A stretch of 64,000 nt of DNA from Jiella mangrovi (GTDB lineage Bacteria > Pseudomonadota > Alphaproteobacteria > Rhizobiales > Rhizobiaceae). Below, in pieces: positions 1 through 11,283 of the stretch. The translations under genes were made by a program, and so were the position numbers. The notes beneath the pieces were generated by a model. It had not been told where the DNA came from, ran no database searches, and saw nothing but the letters and a program-made list of their open reading frames with translations. The number at the start of each line of letters is the position of its first letter. Position 1 is the first letter of the stretch. The DNA lies in contig NZ_JAGJCF010000007.1 in NCBI RefSeq assembly GCF_017815135.1, positions 186,001 to 250,000 on the forward strand, written 5' to 3'.

Positions 1-1
1 C

Positions 2-2011
2 CTCGCCAAGGTGTTCGAGCGCGGCCTGCCGAAGCCGACGGGCCATGTCCTGCCCGTTCAGGCCTGGCAGGGCCGGGCGCGCAGCGTCAGATGGCTGTCC
101 GAGCGCTGGAAGACCCGGCGCAAGAACCTCTTCCTCGTGCCCGGTGACAGCGCCATGGGCTATCGCCTGCCGCTGGCGGCCCTGCCGCATCTCGGGCCGG
201 CGGACTTTCCCTTCATCCATCCCGACGATCCGACCCAGCCCTTCCCGCCGCTGCCGCCGCAGAACCGCCAGCAATGGGGCCGGGTGGAGATGCAGCAGCA
301 TCTCGGCAGCGCCGGCGCCACGGGCGACGCTGCCCAGTCAGCCGGCGGCATGAGCCAGTCGATCGGCGAAGACGGCCGGATGCGCCAGGACATGCCGCCG
401 CTGCCGCCACTGCCGGAAGGCGCCGCCGCAGCCGGCCTGATGCCGACCTACGGCTCCTTCGCCCCGGCATCGGGCGAGATCGTCGGCCATGTGCGCACTG
501 CCCTGTCGATCGAGCCGCGCGACGGCAAGCTTTGCGTCTTCATGCCGCCGCTGGAATCGACCGAGGCCTATCTCGACCTTCTCGGCGCTATCGAGGACAT
601 CGCCGAGGCACAGGAACTGCCGGTGCAGATCGAGGGCTACGCCCCGCCCAGTGATCCGCGCCTCAATGTCGTGCGCGTCGCCCCGGATCCGGGCGTCATC
701 GAGGTCAACGTCCATCCGGCGGCGTCCTGGGAAGAAGCCAAAGCCATCACCACCGGCGTCTACGAGGATGCGCGCCAGTCGCGGCTCGGCACCGACAAGT
801 TCATGATCGACGGCAAGCATGCCGGCACCGGCGGCGGCAACCACGTGGTTGTCGGCGGCGCGACGCCGCTCGATTCCCCCTTCCTGCGCCGGCCGGACCT
901 CCTGAAGAGCCTCGTTCTCTACTGGCAGCGCCACCCTTCGCTCTCCTACCTCTTCTCGGGCCTGTTCATCGGGCCGACGAGCCAGGCGCCCCGTATCGAC
1001 GAGGGCCGCCACGACCAGCTCTACGAGCTGGAGATCGCCATGGCGCAGGTGACCCGGGATCAGGGCTCGACCCCGCCCTGGATGGTCGACCGGCTGTTCC
1101 GCAATCTCCTGATCGACGTCACCGGCAACACCCACCGGGCCGAGATCTGCATCGACAAGCTCTATTCGCCCGACGGCCCGACCGGCCGGCTCGGCCTCGT
1201 CGAGTTCCGCGGCTTCGAGATGCCGCCCGAGCCGCGGATGAGCCTTGCCCAGCAGCTCCTGATCCGGGCGCTGATCATGAAGTTCTGGAAGGAGCCAGAA
1301 GAGGGCCGGCTGGTGCGCTGGGGCACGCAGCTGCACGACCGCTTCATGCTGCCGGAATTCGTCTGGGCCGATTTCCTCGACGTGCTCGCGGACCTTTCCC
1401 GCTCGGGCTATCCGCTGAAGCCCGAATGGTTCGAGGCCCAGTCGGAGTTCCGCTTCCCCTTCTGCGGCAAGATCGAGCGCGAGGGGATCACGCTGGAGCT
1501 GCGCCAGGCGCTGGAGCCCTGGAACGTCATGGGCGAGACCGGGGCGATCGGCGGCACGGTGCGTTTCGTCGACTCCTCCGTCGAGCGGCTGCAGGTCAAG
1601 CTGTCGGAGTTCATCCCCGGCCGCCATATCGTCACCTGCAACGGCCGCGAGGTGCCGATGATGGCGACCGGCAAGGGCAAGGAAGCCGTCGCCGGCGTGC
1701 GCTTCAAGGCCTGGCAGCCGGCCTCCGGCCTCCACCCGACGCTTCCCGTCGATGCGCCGCTCACCTTCGACATCTACGATCGCTGGTCGAAGCGCTCGCT
1801 CGGCGGCTGCGTCTATCACGTCGCCCATCCGGGCGGCCGCAGCTACGAGACCTTCCCGGTCAACGCCTACGAAGCCGAGGCGCGGCGCCTCGCGAGGTTC
1901 GAGGACATCGGCCACACCCCCGGCGGCTACACACCGGTTCGTGAGATCCCCGATCCGTCCTTCCCCGCGACGCTCGATCTGCGCCGGCCGGCGGGGCTGG
2001 CGGTGATGTGA
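2..2011 (+). CDS. DUF2126 / transglutaminase-like large protein, C-terminal part
   Basis: The reading frame is already open at the window edge, so only the C-terminal 669 residues are visible. Family members are roughly 1,100 residues, with an N-terminal transglutaminase-like domain that must lie upstream. Seen here: a Pro/Gly-rich linker (about residues 75-150), then the conserved block with [16 protein letters not shown], the [16 protein letters not shown] segment and a stretch around [20 protein letters not shown], all typical of DUF2126. The biochemical function is not established. In other genomes such genes sit near alpha-E and ATP-grasp-like genes; here the next gene is a DUF2252 protein 224 bp downstream on the same strand. 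Family assignment is firm; the role is unknown. Confidence 0.85.
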   Translation, partial: LAKVFERGLPKPTGHVLPVQAWQGRARSVRWLSERWKTRRKNLFLVPGDSAMGYRLPLAALPHLGPADFPFIHPDDPTQPFPPLPPQNRQQWGRVEMQQHLGSAGATGDAAQSAGGMSQSIGEDGRMRQDMPPLPPLPEGAAAAGLMPTYGSFAPASGEIVGHVRTALSIEPRDGKLCVFMPPLESTEAYLDLLGAIEDIAEAQELPVQIEGYAPPSDPRLNVVRVAPDPGVIEVNVHPAASWEEAKAITTGVYEDARQSRLGTDKFMIDGKHAGTGGGNHVVVGGATPLDSPFLRRPDLLKSLVLYWQRHPSLSYLFSGLFIGPTSQAPRIDEGRHDQLYELEIAMAQVTRDQGSTPPWMVDRLFRNLLIDVTGNTHRAEICIDKLYSPDGPTGRLGLVEFRGFEMPPEPRMSLAQQLLIRALIMKFWKEPEEGRLVRWGTQLHDRFMLPEFVWADFLDVLADLSRSGYPLKPEWFEAQSEFRFPFCGKIEREGITLELRQALEPWNVMGETGAIGGTVRFVDSSVERLQVKLSEFIPGRHIVTCNGREVPMMATGKGKEAVAGVRFKAWQPASGLHPTLPVDAPLTFDIYDRWSKRSLGGCVYHVAHPGGRSYETFPVNAYEAEARRLARFEDIGHTPGGYTPVREIPDPSFPATLDLRRPAGLAVM

Positions 2012-2235
2012 CGGCCCGTCTTGCCTTGCGGCTTCGTGGCCAGGCGCACCGCGCGACGCTTCAGAAGCCGGCAGGGAACGCCGTCGGACGCGATGCGGCG
2101 GCGACCATTCCTGAGGTTCGCAGACAATGAATTTCGGCCGGTGCGCGGGATCGGCGCCTTCGGCGCAGGCATTCCACGACGGAACGGCAATCCTTTCCAC
2201 GCGTTCCCGAAGTCGAGCGAAAAGGAAGATGCACC

Positions 2236-3660
2236 GTGGCCAAAGATCAGAAGAAACGAAAGACGGCGACGAAATCGAAGAAGGCCGAGGTCAAGCCTTC
2301 CCGCAAGGCGGAAGGCCGGGTCGATGCGTTTCGTGAGCTTTCCAGCCGGATCGCGGCCGGCGGTGAGATCCATCCCCCCGTCTTGTTGACGGGCCAGGCG
2401 CGCCGGGAGCACGTCCGCTCGACGCTGCGCGAGGATCATGCGCAAAGGATCGAGCAGCGCAGCCAGGCGGCGCTCGAGAAGTTCGACAAGCTCGCCGACG
2501 ATTTCTTCAAGTTCTTCCGCGGCACCGCGCTGCTCTTTTATCGCGACATGGTCGGCCAGGATGCCGACATGCCGTCGGTCATGGCGCTGGGCGACGTTCA
2601 TCCGGAGAACTTCGGCGTCATGCCGGACGAGCACGGCGCGCCGATCTTCGGGGTCAACGACTTCGACGAGACGATCTACGCGCCCTTCACCTGGGATCTG
2701 AAGCGAGGCGCCGTCGGCTTCTGGATCGGCGCCCGCGAGGAAGGCGGGCTGAAGCGCAAGAAGCGGCGCAAGATCGTCCGCAAATTCGTCAAGGGATATC
2801 TCGAAGCGATGGACGGCTATGCCGAGCACGCGACCGAGAAGAACGACGGATACCGGATGGACAATTCGCCGAAGGTCATCCAGCGGCTGTTCGAGGAAGC
2901 CTGGGAAGAGCGGCAGGAATGGCTCTGGGACGATTATCTCAAGGGCTCCGGCCGCGGCTTCCGCGCCTCGGACGAATTGCAGCCGATCTCCAGCGAGATC
3001 CCCAAGTTCCAGAAGGCGATCGACGATCTCGCCAAGGCGAACGGGATCGACGCGCCCGAACGGGCGGGCGAGCTCAAGGTCAAGGACGTGTGCATGCGCC
3101 ATGGCCAGGGGACGGCGTCGCTGGGCCTGCCGCGCTATTACGTCCTTATCGAGGGCCCGTCGAAGGACGCGACCGACGACCTCATCATCGAGTTCAAGAG
3201 CGCCCGCCGCTCGGCCCTCGACGGGCTCGCCCCGCCGTCGGACTTTAATGCCGGCGACAAGGCCGACCGCATCGCCCATGGCCAATCCGTGCAGCTCGCC
3301 CATGGCGACATCTTCTACGGCGCCGTCGAGATCGACGGCGAAAGCTTCATGAGCCGCGAGCGGGCGCCGTTTCGCGACGACATCGATCTCGACGAATTGA
3401 GCTACGGTACCTGGAAGGAATATGCCGAAGTCTGCGGCGCGGCTCTGGCCCAGGCGCATGCCCTGTCCGATGATCTCGGCCAGGTCGATTACGACGTCGA
3501 GCCGTCGATCATCGCCGCGGCCAGCCCGCGCAAGCTCTTCATCGCCGATATCGTTCGCTTCGCCGAGGAAGCGGCCGACCGGCTGGAGGCCGACCACGAA
3601 TTCTTCCGCGAAGACCATGCCCTCGGCGCCTTCGACATCATCGACATGGTCTATCGCTGA
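2236..3660 (+). CDS. DUF2252 family protein (kinase-like fold)
   Basis: A 474-residue protein with a very lysine-rich N-terminus (about residues 2-27), then a DUF2252 domain. GDVHPENFG (about residues 119-127) and NDFDE (about 141-145) resemble the catalytic-loop HxxN and metal-binding DxD of aminoglycoside-phosphotransferase-like kinases. This suggests a phosphotransferase fold, but no substrate is known. The ATG start is preceded by a purine-rich AAAGGAAGA, which supports it. The gene ends convergently with the DUF255 gene, 184 bp away. Family confident; function inferred only from the motif likeness. Confidence 0.85.
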   Translation: MAKDQKKRKTATKSKKAEVKPSRKAEGRVDAFRELSSRIAAGGEIHPPVLLTGQARREHVRSTLREDHAQRIEQRSQAALEKFDKLADDFFKFFRGTALLFYRDMVGQDADMPSVMALGDVHPENFGVMPDEHGAPIFGVNDFDETIYAPFTWDLKRGAVGFWIGAREEGGLKRKKRRKIVRKFVKGYLEAMDGYAEHATEKNDGYRMDNSPKVIQRLFEEAWEERQEWLWDDYLKGSGRGFRASDELQPISSEIPKFQKAIDDLAKANGIDAPERAGELKVKDVCMRHGQGTASLGLPRYYVLIEGPSKDATDDLIIEFKSARRSALDGLAPPSDFNAGDKADRIAHGQSVQLAHGDIFYGAVEIDGESFMSRERAPFRDDIDLDELSYGTWKEYAEVCGAALAQAHALSDDLGQVDYDVEPSIIAAASPRKLFIADIVRFAEEAADRLEADHEFFREDHALGAFDIIDMVYR

Positions 3661-3844
3661 CGATAGCGTGGCTAACTTAGCCGACTTATAAAGGCCGATC
3701 CCAGGCCCTCATCCGGAAATCTGTGCCTGACACCCTCCGGCCAACACGGAGCTGTGCTTCAGCAGGTCGCGGAACCAGGCCATAAGCGGGCAGTTTGGAC
3801 AGGGTCGTCCGCGCCTTCACGCCAGTCCCGCGGATGCTCGCCGG

Positions 3845-5914
<2,070 letters not shown>

Positions 5915-5966
5915 GGTTTCGCTCCGGCCTGGGTGTCTGAAAAATGTGCGTACCGAAGGCTGACAG

Positions 5967-6444
5967 TTAAGGCGCGCCGGTCTTGTTTCGAGAGCTGGTT
6001 CCGCGCCGCTCCATGATCATGTCGAGAAAGGGGGCTACGCCCCCGGTTCGGTCCAGCAGCCGACCGCTTCCGGCACGCTTGTCGAAGCGCGTCCTCGTTG
6101 CCTCGACGGCGTCGAGGTTCTGCATCGTCCGGGCATGGAACGTCTTGAAAGGCGGCAGCAGGGCGCGACCGAGGGCGATGATCCCGTATGCGACCGCGAC
6201 CGGGAAAATCGCGATGACGTGGCGGGCGGGCAGGCCGTTGCGCTCCAGCCGGCGCAGATACTGCCTCAATGCCTTTTGCGACGCGCCTTCGAGGCAATGC
6301 TTGATTTCATTGAACCCGCAAAGGGCCGCTGTCCAGCACCGTCAGCATCATAACCGACCATTTGTCGGCGATCTGGTCGGACAAAATTCGGCTCGGGCAG
6401 TCGAGATGAAAGAAGGTTTCGTCCAACGGCTGTTTCCTGAACAT
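5967..6444 (-). pseudogene. HxlR-family transcriptional regulator, broken by a one-base frameshift
   Basis: Reading from the ATG at 6444 gives the typical HxlR N-terminus: a conserved Cys in DCPSRILSDQIADKWSVM, then VLDSGPLR. The frame then hits a stop at 6307. One base further along, the alternative frame continues exactly as an HxlR winged helix: FNEIKHCLEGASQKALRQYLRRLERNGL, a wing-like region, and a C-terminal helix ending near LDAVEATRTRFDKR. The discrepancy is one extra G in the GGG run (CCC at 6315-6317 on the plus strand). HxlR proteins are DNA-binding redox- or aldehyde-responsive regulators. This one is divergent from the OYE gene 84 bp away and probably regulated it. It may be a true pseudogene or a sequencing error. 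Confidence 0.75.
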
Positions 6445-6528
6445 ACCGGGTCGATCCGAAATGTGTAATTGATGCCAAGTCTCGACCGTATTCGTGGAAA
6501 CCTCTCTTCCTAACGGAGCTTTCCATCG

Positions 6529-7644
6529 ATGACCTCGCAGGCTGCTGATGTCCTCTTCCGGCCCTTCCGGCTGAAGAGCCTCGATCTGAAAAACCGCATC
6601 GTCATGGCACCGATGACCCGTTCGATGGCGCCGAACGGCATTCCCGGCGCGGCCAATGTCGCCTATTACCGGCGGCGTGCCGAGGGCGGCGTTGGCCTGA
6701 TCCTCTCCGAAGGCACGGTGATCGATCGGCCGGCTTCCCGCAACGAGCCCGGCATTCCTTTCTTTCATGGCGACGAGGCCCTCGCCGGCTGGCAGGCCGT
6801 CATCGACAGCGTGCATGCGGCAGGCGGCAAGATGGCGCCGCAGATCTGGCATGTCGGCTCGGTGAATAGTCCCCTGACCGAATGGGAGCCGGCGAGTGGT
6901 ATCGAGAGCCCGTCCGGTCTCGTTGCTCCTGGCATGCGTCGGGGCGCGGCAATGAGCGAGGAAGCGATCGCCGACACCGTCGCCGCCTTCGCCAAAGCCG
7001 CCGCCGATGCCAAACGCCTCGGCTTCGACACGGTGGAGATCCATGGTGGCCACGGCTATCTCATCGACCAGTTCTTCTGGTCCGCCACGAATGGCAGGGT
7101 CGATCGCTATGGCGGTGCCACCATCCGGGAGCGCTCGCGGTTTGCCGCCGAGGTGGTGGCGGCGATACGGGCCGCTGTCGGGCCGGACTATCCGATCATC
7201 CTGCGCGTCAGCCAGTGGAAGCTGCAGGATTTTGCCGTCCGGCTGGCCGAGACGCCGGACGCCATGACCGACTGGCTGGCACCGCTGGTCGACGCCGGGG
7301 TCGATATTATCCACTGCTCGCAGCGGCGCTTCTGGGAGCCGGAGTTTCCTCAGATCGACGGCGAAGACGGCCTCAGCTTCGCCGGCTGGGCAAAGAAGCT
7401 GACGGGCGCGGCGACGATTAGCGTCGGCTCCGTCGGCCTTTCGGGCGATTTTATGGGCGCCTTCGGTGGCGAGAGCTCATCACCGGCCGGCATCGAGAAG
7501 CTCGTCACCCGGATGGAGCAGGGCGAGTTCGACCTCATCGCCGTCGGCCGCGCACTGATCAGTGATCCTCACTGGGCGCGCAAAGTGAAGGACGGCGAGC
7601 CGCTGAACGGCTTCGAAGCGGCAAAGCTCGCCGAGCTTGCCTGA
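6529..7644 (+). CDS. Old yellow enzyme-family NADH:flavin oxidoreductase (alkene reductase)
   Basis: A 371-residue TIM-barrel FMN protein. Seen: the N-terminal LKNRIVMAPMTRSMA, a substrate-binding IWHVGS, the family signature GFDTVEIHGGHGYLIDQFFW, NGRVDRYGG, and a C-terminal phosphate-binding region ending in DLIAVGRALISDPHWARKV. OYE enzymes reduce activated C=C bonds, nitro compounds or nitrate esters using NAD(P)H. The ATG at 6529 follows a GGAG at 6515-6518. The divergent HxlR regulator is the expected partner: HxlR-OYE pairs respond to electrophiles. The physiological substrate is unknown. Confidence 0.93.
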   Translation: MTSQAADVLFRPFRLKSLDLKNRIVMAPMTRSMAPNGIPGAANVAYYRRRAEGGVGLILSEGTVIDRPASRNEPGIPFFHGDEALAGWQAVIDSVHAAGGKMAPQIWHVGSVNSPLTEWEPASGIESPSGLVAPGMRRGAAMSEEAIADTVAAFAKAAADAKRLGFDTVEIHGGHGYLIDQFFWSATNGRVDRYGGATIRERSRFAAEVVAAIRAAVGPDYPIILRVSQWKLQDFAVRLAETPDAMTDWLAPLVDAGVDIIHCSQRRFWEPEFPQIDGEDGLSFAGWAKKLTGAATISVGSVGLSGDFMGAFGGESSSPAGIEKLVTRMEQGEFDLIAVGRALISDPHWARKVKDGEPLNGFEAAKLAELA

Positions 7645-7931
7645 TCTCGCTCATGGCTCATGACAGAGCCTGCGCTTCCACCGGCCCGGCACCGTTCAAT
7701 GCCGGCCTGCGTGAGGCCGCCTTGGCATCCGCTCGGCCGACCGGCGGGCATATCCACGGCGAAATCGGCAGATCGTCCGGCGTAATGAAAGCAAGGCATC
7801 GCCGTAGAGTGACTGTCGCGGGGGTCGTCCAGAACGGGAGCTCCCAGGGCGTACCGCACCCGTGGTCGCCTTTTCGGTTATCGGGCGACCACCGGCCAGG
7901 AGCCGGTCCTGTAACGAGATGATGGGACCTC

Positions 7932-8579
7932 ATGATTGCCTCCCCCATGACACCCTATCTTGCCTATGTGGTCGCGCTCAGTATCGTCGTCGTCATCCGC
8001 GGGCCCGGGATTGCCGGTCTCGTCGGCCAGTCCCTCGGCAATGGGCTGAAGGTTTCGCTGTTCTTCATGGCCGGGATCGTCGCCGGCGATGTCACCTATC
8101 TGACAGTCGCCACCGCCGGCCTCGCAGCTCTGGCGGAAGTCTTCGCCAGGGCGCTGCTCGTGGCGAAGGTCCTCGGCGGCGCGTATCTTGTTTATCTCGG
8201 CATTCTGTTCTGGACGAACAGGGGCGGCATTGAAATCCACCAAAAGGCAAACTCGCACGGCGGGCCGAAAGCGCTTCTCAGTGGCTTCATGGTGACCCTT
8301 GGCAATCCGAAGCCCATCGTCTTCTATCTCGCCTTGCTGCCAAGCGTGATCGATCTCCACCGCGTCGGTTTTTCGCAATGGTCGATTCTTGCGGTTCTGA
8401 CGATCCTTGTCCATTCCACCATCCTGACGCCCTATGCCCTTGTCGCTGCCAAGGCCCGGAGTGTGATGACGCGGCCTACCGCTGTCCGCCGCCTCAACCG
8501 GGTCGCTGGCGGGATCATCGGTGGCGCTGGCGCTCTTATGCTCTGGGAGGTGGCCGTGACCGCCTGGCGGCGGGTCTGA
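7932..8579 (+). CDS. LysE/RhtB-family amino-acid exporter
   Basis: A 215-residue inner-membrane protein with about six hydrophobic segments. It has the LysE-family GPG near residue 24, the helix FFMAGIVAGDVTYL, and the conserved GNPKPIVFYLALLP in the middle. Members export amino acids, homoserine lactones or related metabolites using the proton gradient. It starts at ATG 7932, and a second ATG six codons later (7947) is also possible. It stands alone after a 287-bp gap with no recognisable content, and ends 112 bp before mnmE. The substrate cannot be predicted. Confidence 0.9.
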   Translation: MIASPMTPYLAYVVALSIVVVIRGPGIAGLVGQSLGNGLKVSLFFMAGIVAGDVTYLTVATAGLAALAEVFARALLVAKVLGGAYLVYLGILFWTNRGGIEIHQKANSHGGPKALLSGFMVTLGNPKPIVFYLALLPSVIDLHRVGFSQWSILAVLTILVHSTILTPYALVAAKARSVMTRPTAVRRLNRVAGGIIGGAGALMLWEVAVTAWRRV

Positions 8580-8691
8580 TCATAGGGCGCTGGTCCACAG
8601 ACAAGCGTCTTGGTCGGTCGCGCTCGTGATCTCGATCGCGTAAGATCGGGCGAAACCGATCCACCGACGCGACACCCGAGGACGCCGGTCC

Positions 8692-10140
8692 ATGCATTCC
8701 GACACCATCGCCGCCCTTTCCTCCGGCGCCCTGCCCTCGGGCGTCGCCGTTATCCGGGTGAGCGGGCCGGATGCCGCCGACACCATGCAGAGGCTCTGCG
8801 GCAGCGTGCCGCCGGAGCGCCGGGCAAGCCTGCGGACGCTGAAGGGTGCGGAGGGGGCGGTCATCGACCGGGCCATCGTCCTCTTCTTTCCGGGGCCGGG
8901 GACGGTGACCGGCGAGGATCTCGCCGAGTTTCATCTGCATGGCGGACGCGCCGTCGTGTCGGCCTGCCTCGAGGCGATCACCGCCGCCGTCGGCACGCGC
9001 CTCGCCGAGGCCGGCGAATTCACCCGCCGGGCCTTCGAGAACGGCCGCATAGACCTCACCGAGGCGGAGGGCCTCGCCGACCTGATCGCCGCCGAGACCG
9101 AAGGCCAGCACACTGCCGCGATCCTCCAGGCCTCGGGCACGCTGCGAGCGCTCTATGAGGGCTGGGCGCAGCGCCTGACCGAGGCGCGGGCGCGGCTCGA
9201 AGCCTCCTTCGACTTCTCCGACGAGGGCGATGTCGGCGAGGACGTCGCCGACCACGTCCAGTTGGACGTCGCCTCCATCGTCGCGGAAATCCGCGCGCAT
9301 CTTCAAAAGGCCGACCGGGGCGAGATCCTGCGCTCGGGCTTCAAGGTGGCGATCGTCGGGGCGCCCAATGCCGGCAAGTCGAGCCTCCTCAACGCGCTGG
9401 CCGACCGCGAGGTGGCGATCGTCACCGAGGTCCCCGGCACCACCCGCGACGTCATCGAGGCGACGCTCGATCTCGGCGGCATACCGGTGCGTCTGTCCGA
9501 CACCGCCGGGATCCGCGAGACCGCCGACAGGGTCGAGGCGATCGGTGTGGAGCGGGCGCGCGAGGTCATGGCCAGGGCCGATCTCGTCCTCGCCCTCGTA
9601 GATCCCCATCATGGTCATGGCCCCCTCGCCCGCTTCTCCGAGCTTTTGTCTCACGTGAAACATCCGATGATGGTCGCCGCCGAAGCCTCCCATGAAGACC
9701 TCGCAGAGGGAACGGCCAAGGGCCGGCGGCGCATTCTCACCGTGCGGACCAAGGCCGACCGGCCGGCGCCGACGGGCCTTTCCGCCCGCTTCTCCAACGA
9801 ATGGAGCGACTTTCGCTTCGACTTTTCGATCTCGGCCAGGACCGGCGAAGGTCTCGATGCACTGACGGCGAAGATTGCCGAGCTTGCGGTGGCAGCCGCC
9901 GGGCTGGACGGGGAAAAGAACGCCGGGGAGGCGGCGATCCCGCTGCGGAACCGCCAGCGCGAGCTCGTCATGGAAACGCTGCACATCCTGGAAGAATTCG
10001 TCGGCAATGCCACCCTTGCCCCGGAGATCGGCGCCGAAACCCTCCGCCGCGCGGCCGACACCCTCGGCCGGCTGACCGGAAAGGTCGGCGTCGAGGATCT
10101 CCTCGACGTCATCTTCTCGCAATTCTGCATCGGCAAGTGA
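8692..10140 (+). CDS. mnmE: tRNA uridine-5-carboxymethylaminomethyl modification GTPase MnmE
   Basis: With MnmG it makes the cmnm5 or nm5 modification at wobble U34 of tRNAs. Domains in order: an N-terminal formyl-THF-binding domain starting MHSDTIAALSSG, a helical domain, an inserted G domain with P-loop GAPNAGKSS (about 223-231), switch II DTAG and a degenerate G4 TKAD, and the invariant C-terminal CIGK (479-482). At 482 residues it is longer than the usual 440-460. The excess appears to be a segment after LVLALVDP that includes a parS-like site. The acetyltransferase gene follows 11 bp downstream. mnmG is nearly 3 kb away rather than adjacent. Confidence 0.97.
   Translation: MHSDTIAALSSGALPSGVAVIRVSGPDAADTMQRLCGSVPPERRASLRTLKGAEGAVIDRAIVLFFPGPGTVTGEDLAEFHLHGGRAVVSACLEAITAAVGTRLAEAGEFTRRAFENGRIDLTEAEGLADLIAAETEGQHTAAILQASGTLRALYEGWAQRLTEARARLEASFDFSDEGDVGEDVADHVQLDVASIVAEIRAHLQKADRGEILRSGFKVAIVGAPNAGKSSLLNALADREVAIVTEVPGTTRDVIEATLDLGGIPVRLSDTAGIRETADRVEAIGVERAREVMARADLVLALVDPHHGHGPLARFSELLSHVKHPMMVAAEASHEDLAEGTAKGRRRILTVRTKADRPAPTGLSARFSNEWSDFRFDFSISARTGEGLDALTAKIAELAVAAAGLDGEKNAGEAAIPLRNRQRELVMETLHILEEFVGNATLAPEIGAETLRRAADTLGRLTGKVGVEDLLDVIFSQFCIGK
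9647..9662. other. parS-like site inside mnmE
   Basis: TGTCTCACGTGAAACA matches the alphaproteobacterial parS palindrome TGTTTCACGTGAAACA at 15 of 16 positions. ParB (encoded at 16.7 kb) would be expected to bind it. It encodes S-H-V-K-H, a frame different from the VSRET reading in rsmG. Confidence 0.7.
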
Positions 10141-10151
10141 AGAGAACCGCA

Positions 10152-10673
10152 ATGCCCGAGGCTGCCTCCGCCCGTCTCGTCCGCGCCGCTCGCGAGAGCG
10201 ATCTCGAAGGCCTGAACGCGCTGATGAATCTGCCGAACTATCGCAGGGGAACGCTCCGTTTGCCCCATGAGAGCCTGGCAGCGACGAAAAATCGGCTGTT
10301 CGGCGTCTCGTCAGATTTCACGCTTCTCGTCGCCGAGGAAGCCGGTGCTCTCGTTGGAACGGCAAGTCTCAACCGCCTGGCCGGCCGGCGCAGCCATGTC
10401 GGCCAGCTCGGCATGGGCGTTCACGACGACCATCTTCGGCGCGGGGTCGGCACGGCGCTGCTTTCAGAGCTCGTGTCGCTTTCCGACGAGTGGCTAGGCC
10501 TCGTGCGCCTCGAACTCGACGTCATGGCCGACAACGCCCCGGCCATCGCGCTCTACGAAAAACATGGCTTCGCCCTCGAAGGCCGGCTGCGCGCCTCGGC
10601 GCTGCGCGAAGGCGTCCTGGTCGACACGCTGATGATGGCGCGGATCAGGCCGGCGCCGCAATCGGCGGACTGA
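10152..10673 (+). CDS. GNAT-family N-acetyltransferase
   Basis: A 173-residue protein spanning the whole GNAT fold. It shows the acetyl-CoA pyrophosphate-binding loop in a VHDDHLRRGVGTALL context, then LVRLELDVMADNAPAIALYEKHGF and a C-terminal segment with EGRLRASALREGVLVDTLMMAR, as in phosphinothricin- or RimJ-type acetyltransferases. The ATG at 10152 was chosen because it follows mnmE by 11 bp and begins the conserved fold; the same frame stays open further upstream inside mnmE. Probably co-transcribed with mnmE. The substrate is unknown. Confidence 0.9.
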   Translation: MPEAASARLVRAARESDLEGLNALMNLPNYRRGTLRLPHESLAATKNRLFGVSSDFTLLVAEEAGALVGTASLNRLAGRRSHVGQLGMGVHDDHLRRGVGTALLSELVSLSDEWLGLVRLELDVMADNAPAIALYEKHGFALEGRLRASALREGVLVDTLMMARIRPAPQSAD

Positions 10674-10783
10674 CCGGGCGGACCGTTGCCGGAGCGGCGC
10701 ACGTCCCTCCTGCCTCCGGTCCAGCCAGTGATATCCAGATCGCGGGCTCGCGCGCTCTGCCCGAGAGCGAGGCGTTTCCTCAT

Positions 10784-10905
10784 CCCTCATCCTGAGGTGC
10801 TCGCGAAGCGGGCCTCGAAGGGCGAGGGATGACGGATGCCGAGTCTCGCCCCTCGCCCTTCGAGGCTTCACGGGCCTTCGGCTCGCTCGCACCTCAGGAT
10901 GAGGG
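10784..10905. repeat. Long imperfect palindrome (REP-like intergenic element)
   Basis: The left arm, starting CCCTCATCCTGAGGTGC (10784-10828), is mirrored by a right arm ending GCACCTCAGGATGAGGG (10850-10905), with a spacer of about 21 bases. The transcript would fold into one long hairpin. Elements with CCTCATCCTGAGG ends are scattered through many Hyphomicrobiales genomes. No other copy is obvious in this window. Confidence 0.7.
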
Positions 10906-11283
10906 GCTCAGGATGGCGAGCGCTGCCGCCGGTGAGCGTCGAGGCTCAGCCATGATCTTGGGACTGCAACGATGATGCGCGGTCTGCGCGGCCAGCCGTT
11001 CATGCTCAGTCCAATATCCGCAAATCCTCGCGTGTCACTCGCGTGTTCTCGCCTTCCGCTCGCCTGCTGGGCTTGGGGGTATTCCGAATGGCCCCGATCA
11101 CAAGGGAAAGACGCGACGGTCTGCGCAATTCCGCGACCCGGCCGATCGATCGAGGAGCGGGTCTATCGACGAAGCGCCAACGCGAAACCGTGAAGTTATG
11201 GAGCTCCCGGACTGTCGACCGGCTTCGTGCCCAGCCCGACGGCTCCATATCCAACATGGCGTCTCCGCCTTCTACGCGCACGC
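10906..11283. other. Intergenic region, no gene seen
   Basis: Short open frames exist on both strands but none shows a family pattern or a convincing start. I see no strong hairpin or repeat after the palindrome that ends at 10905. Confidence 0.5.

Noticed and set aside
840-860. CCACGTGGTT in DUF2126 as a parS site
   Set aside because: It shares only the CACGTG centre with parS; the flanking bases do not match.
338-2200. Long open frame on the minus strand opposite the DUF2126 gene
   Set aside because: It is a high-GC shadow. The plus strand carries clear family motifs and the minus frame shows none; the same holds for other long antisense frames such as those opposite the DUF255, mnmG, leuS, acs and autotransporter genes.
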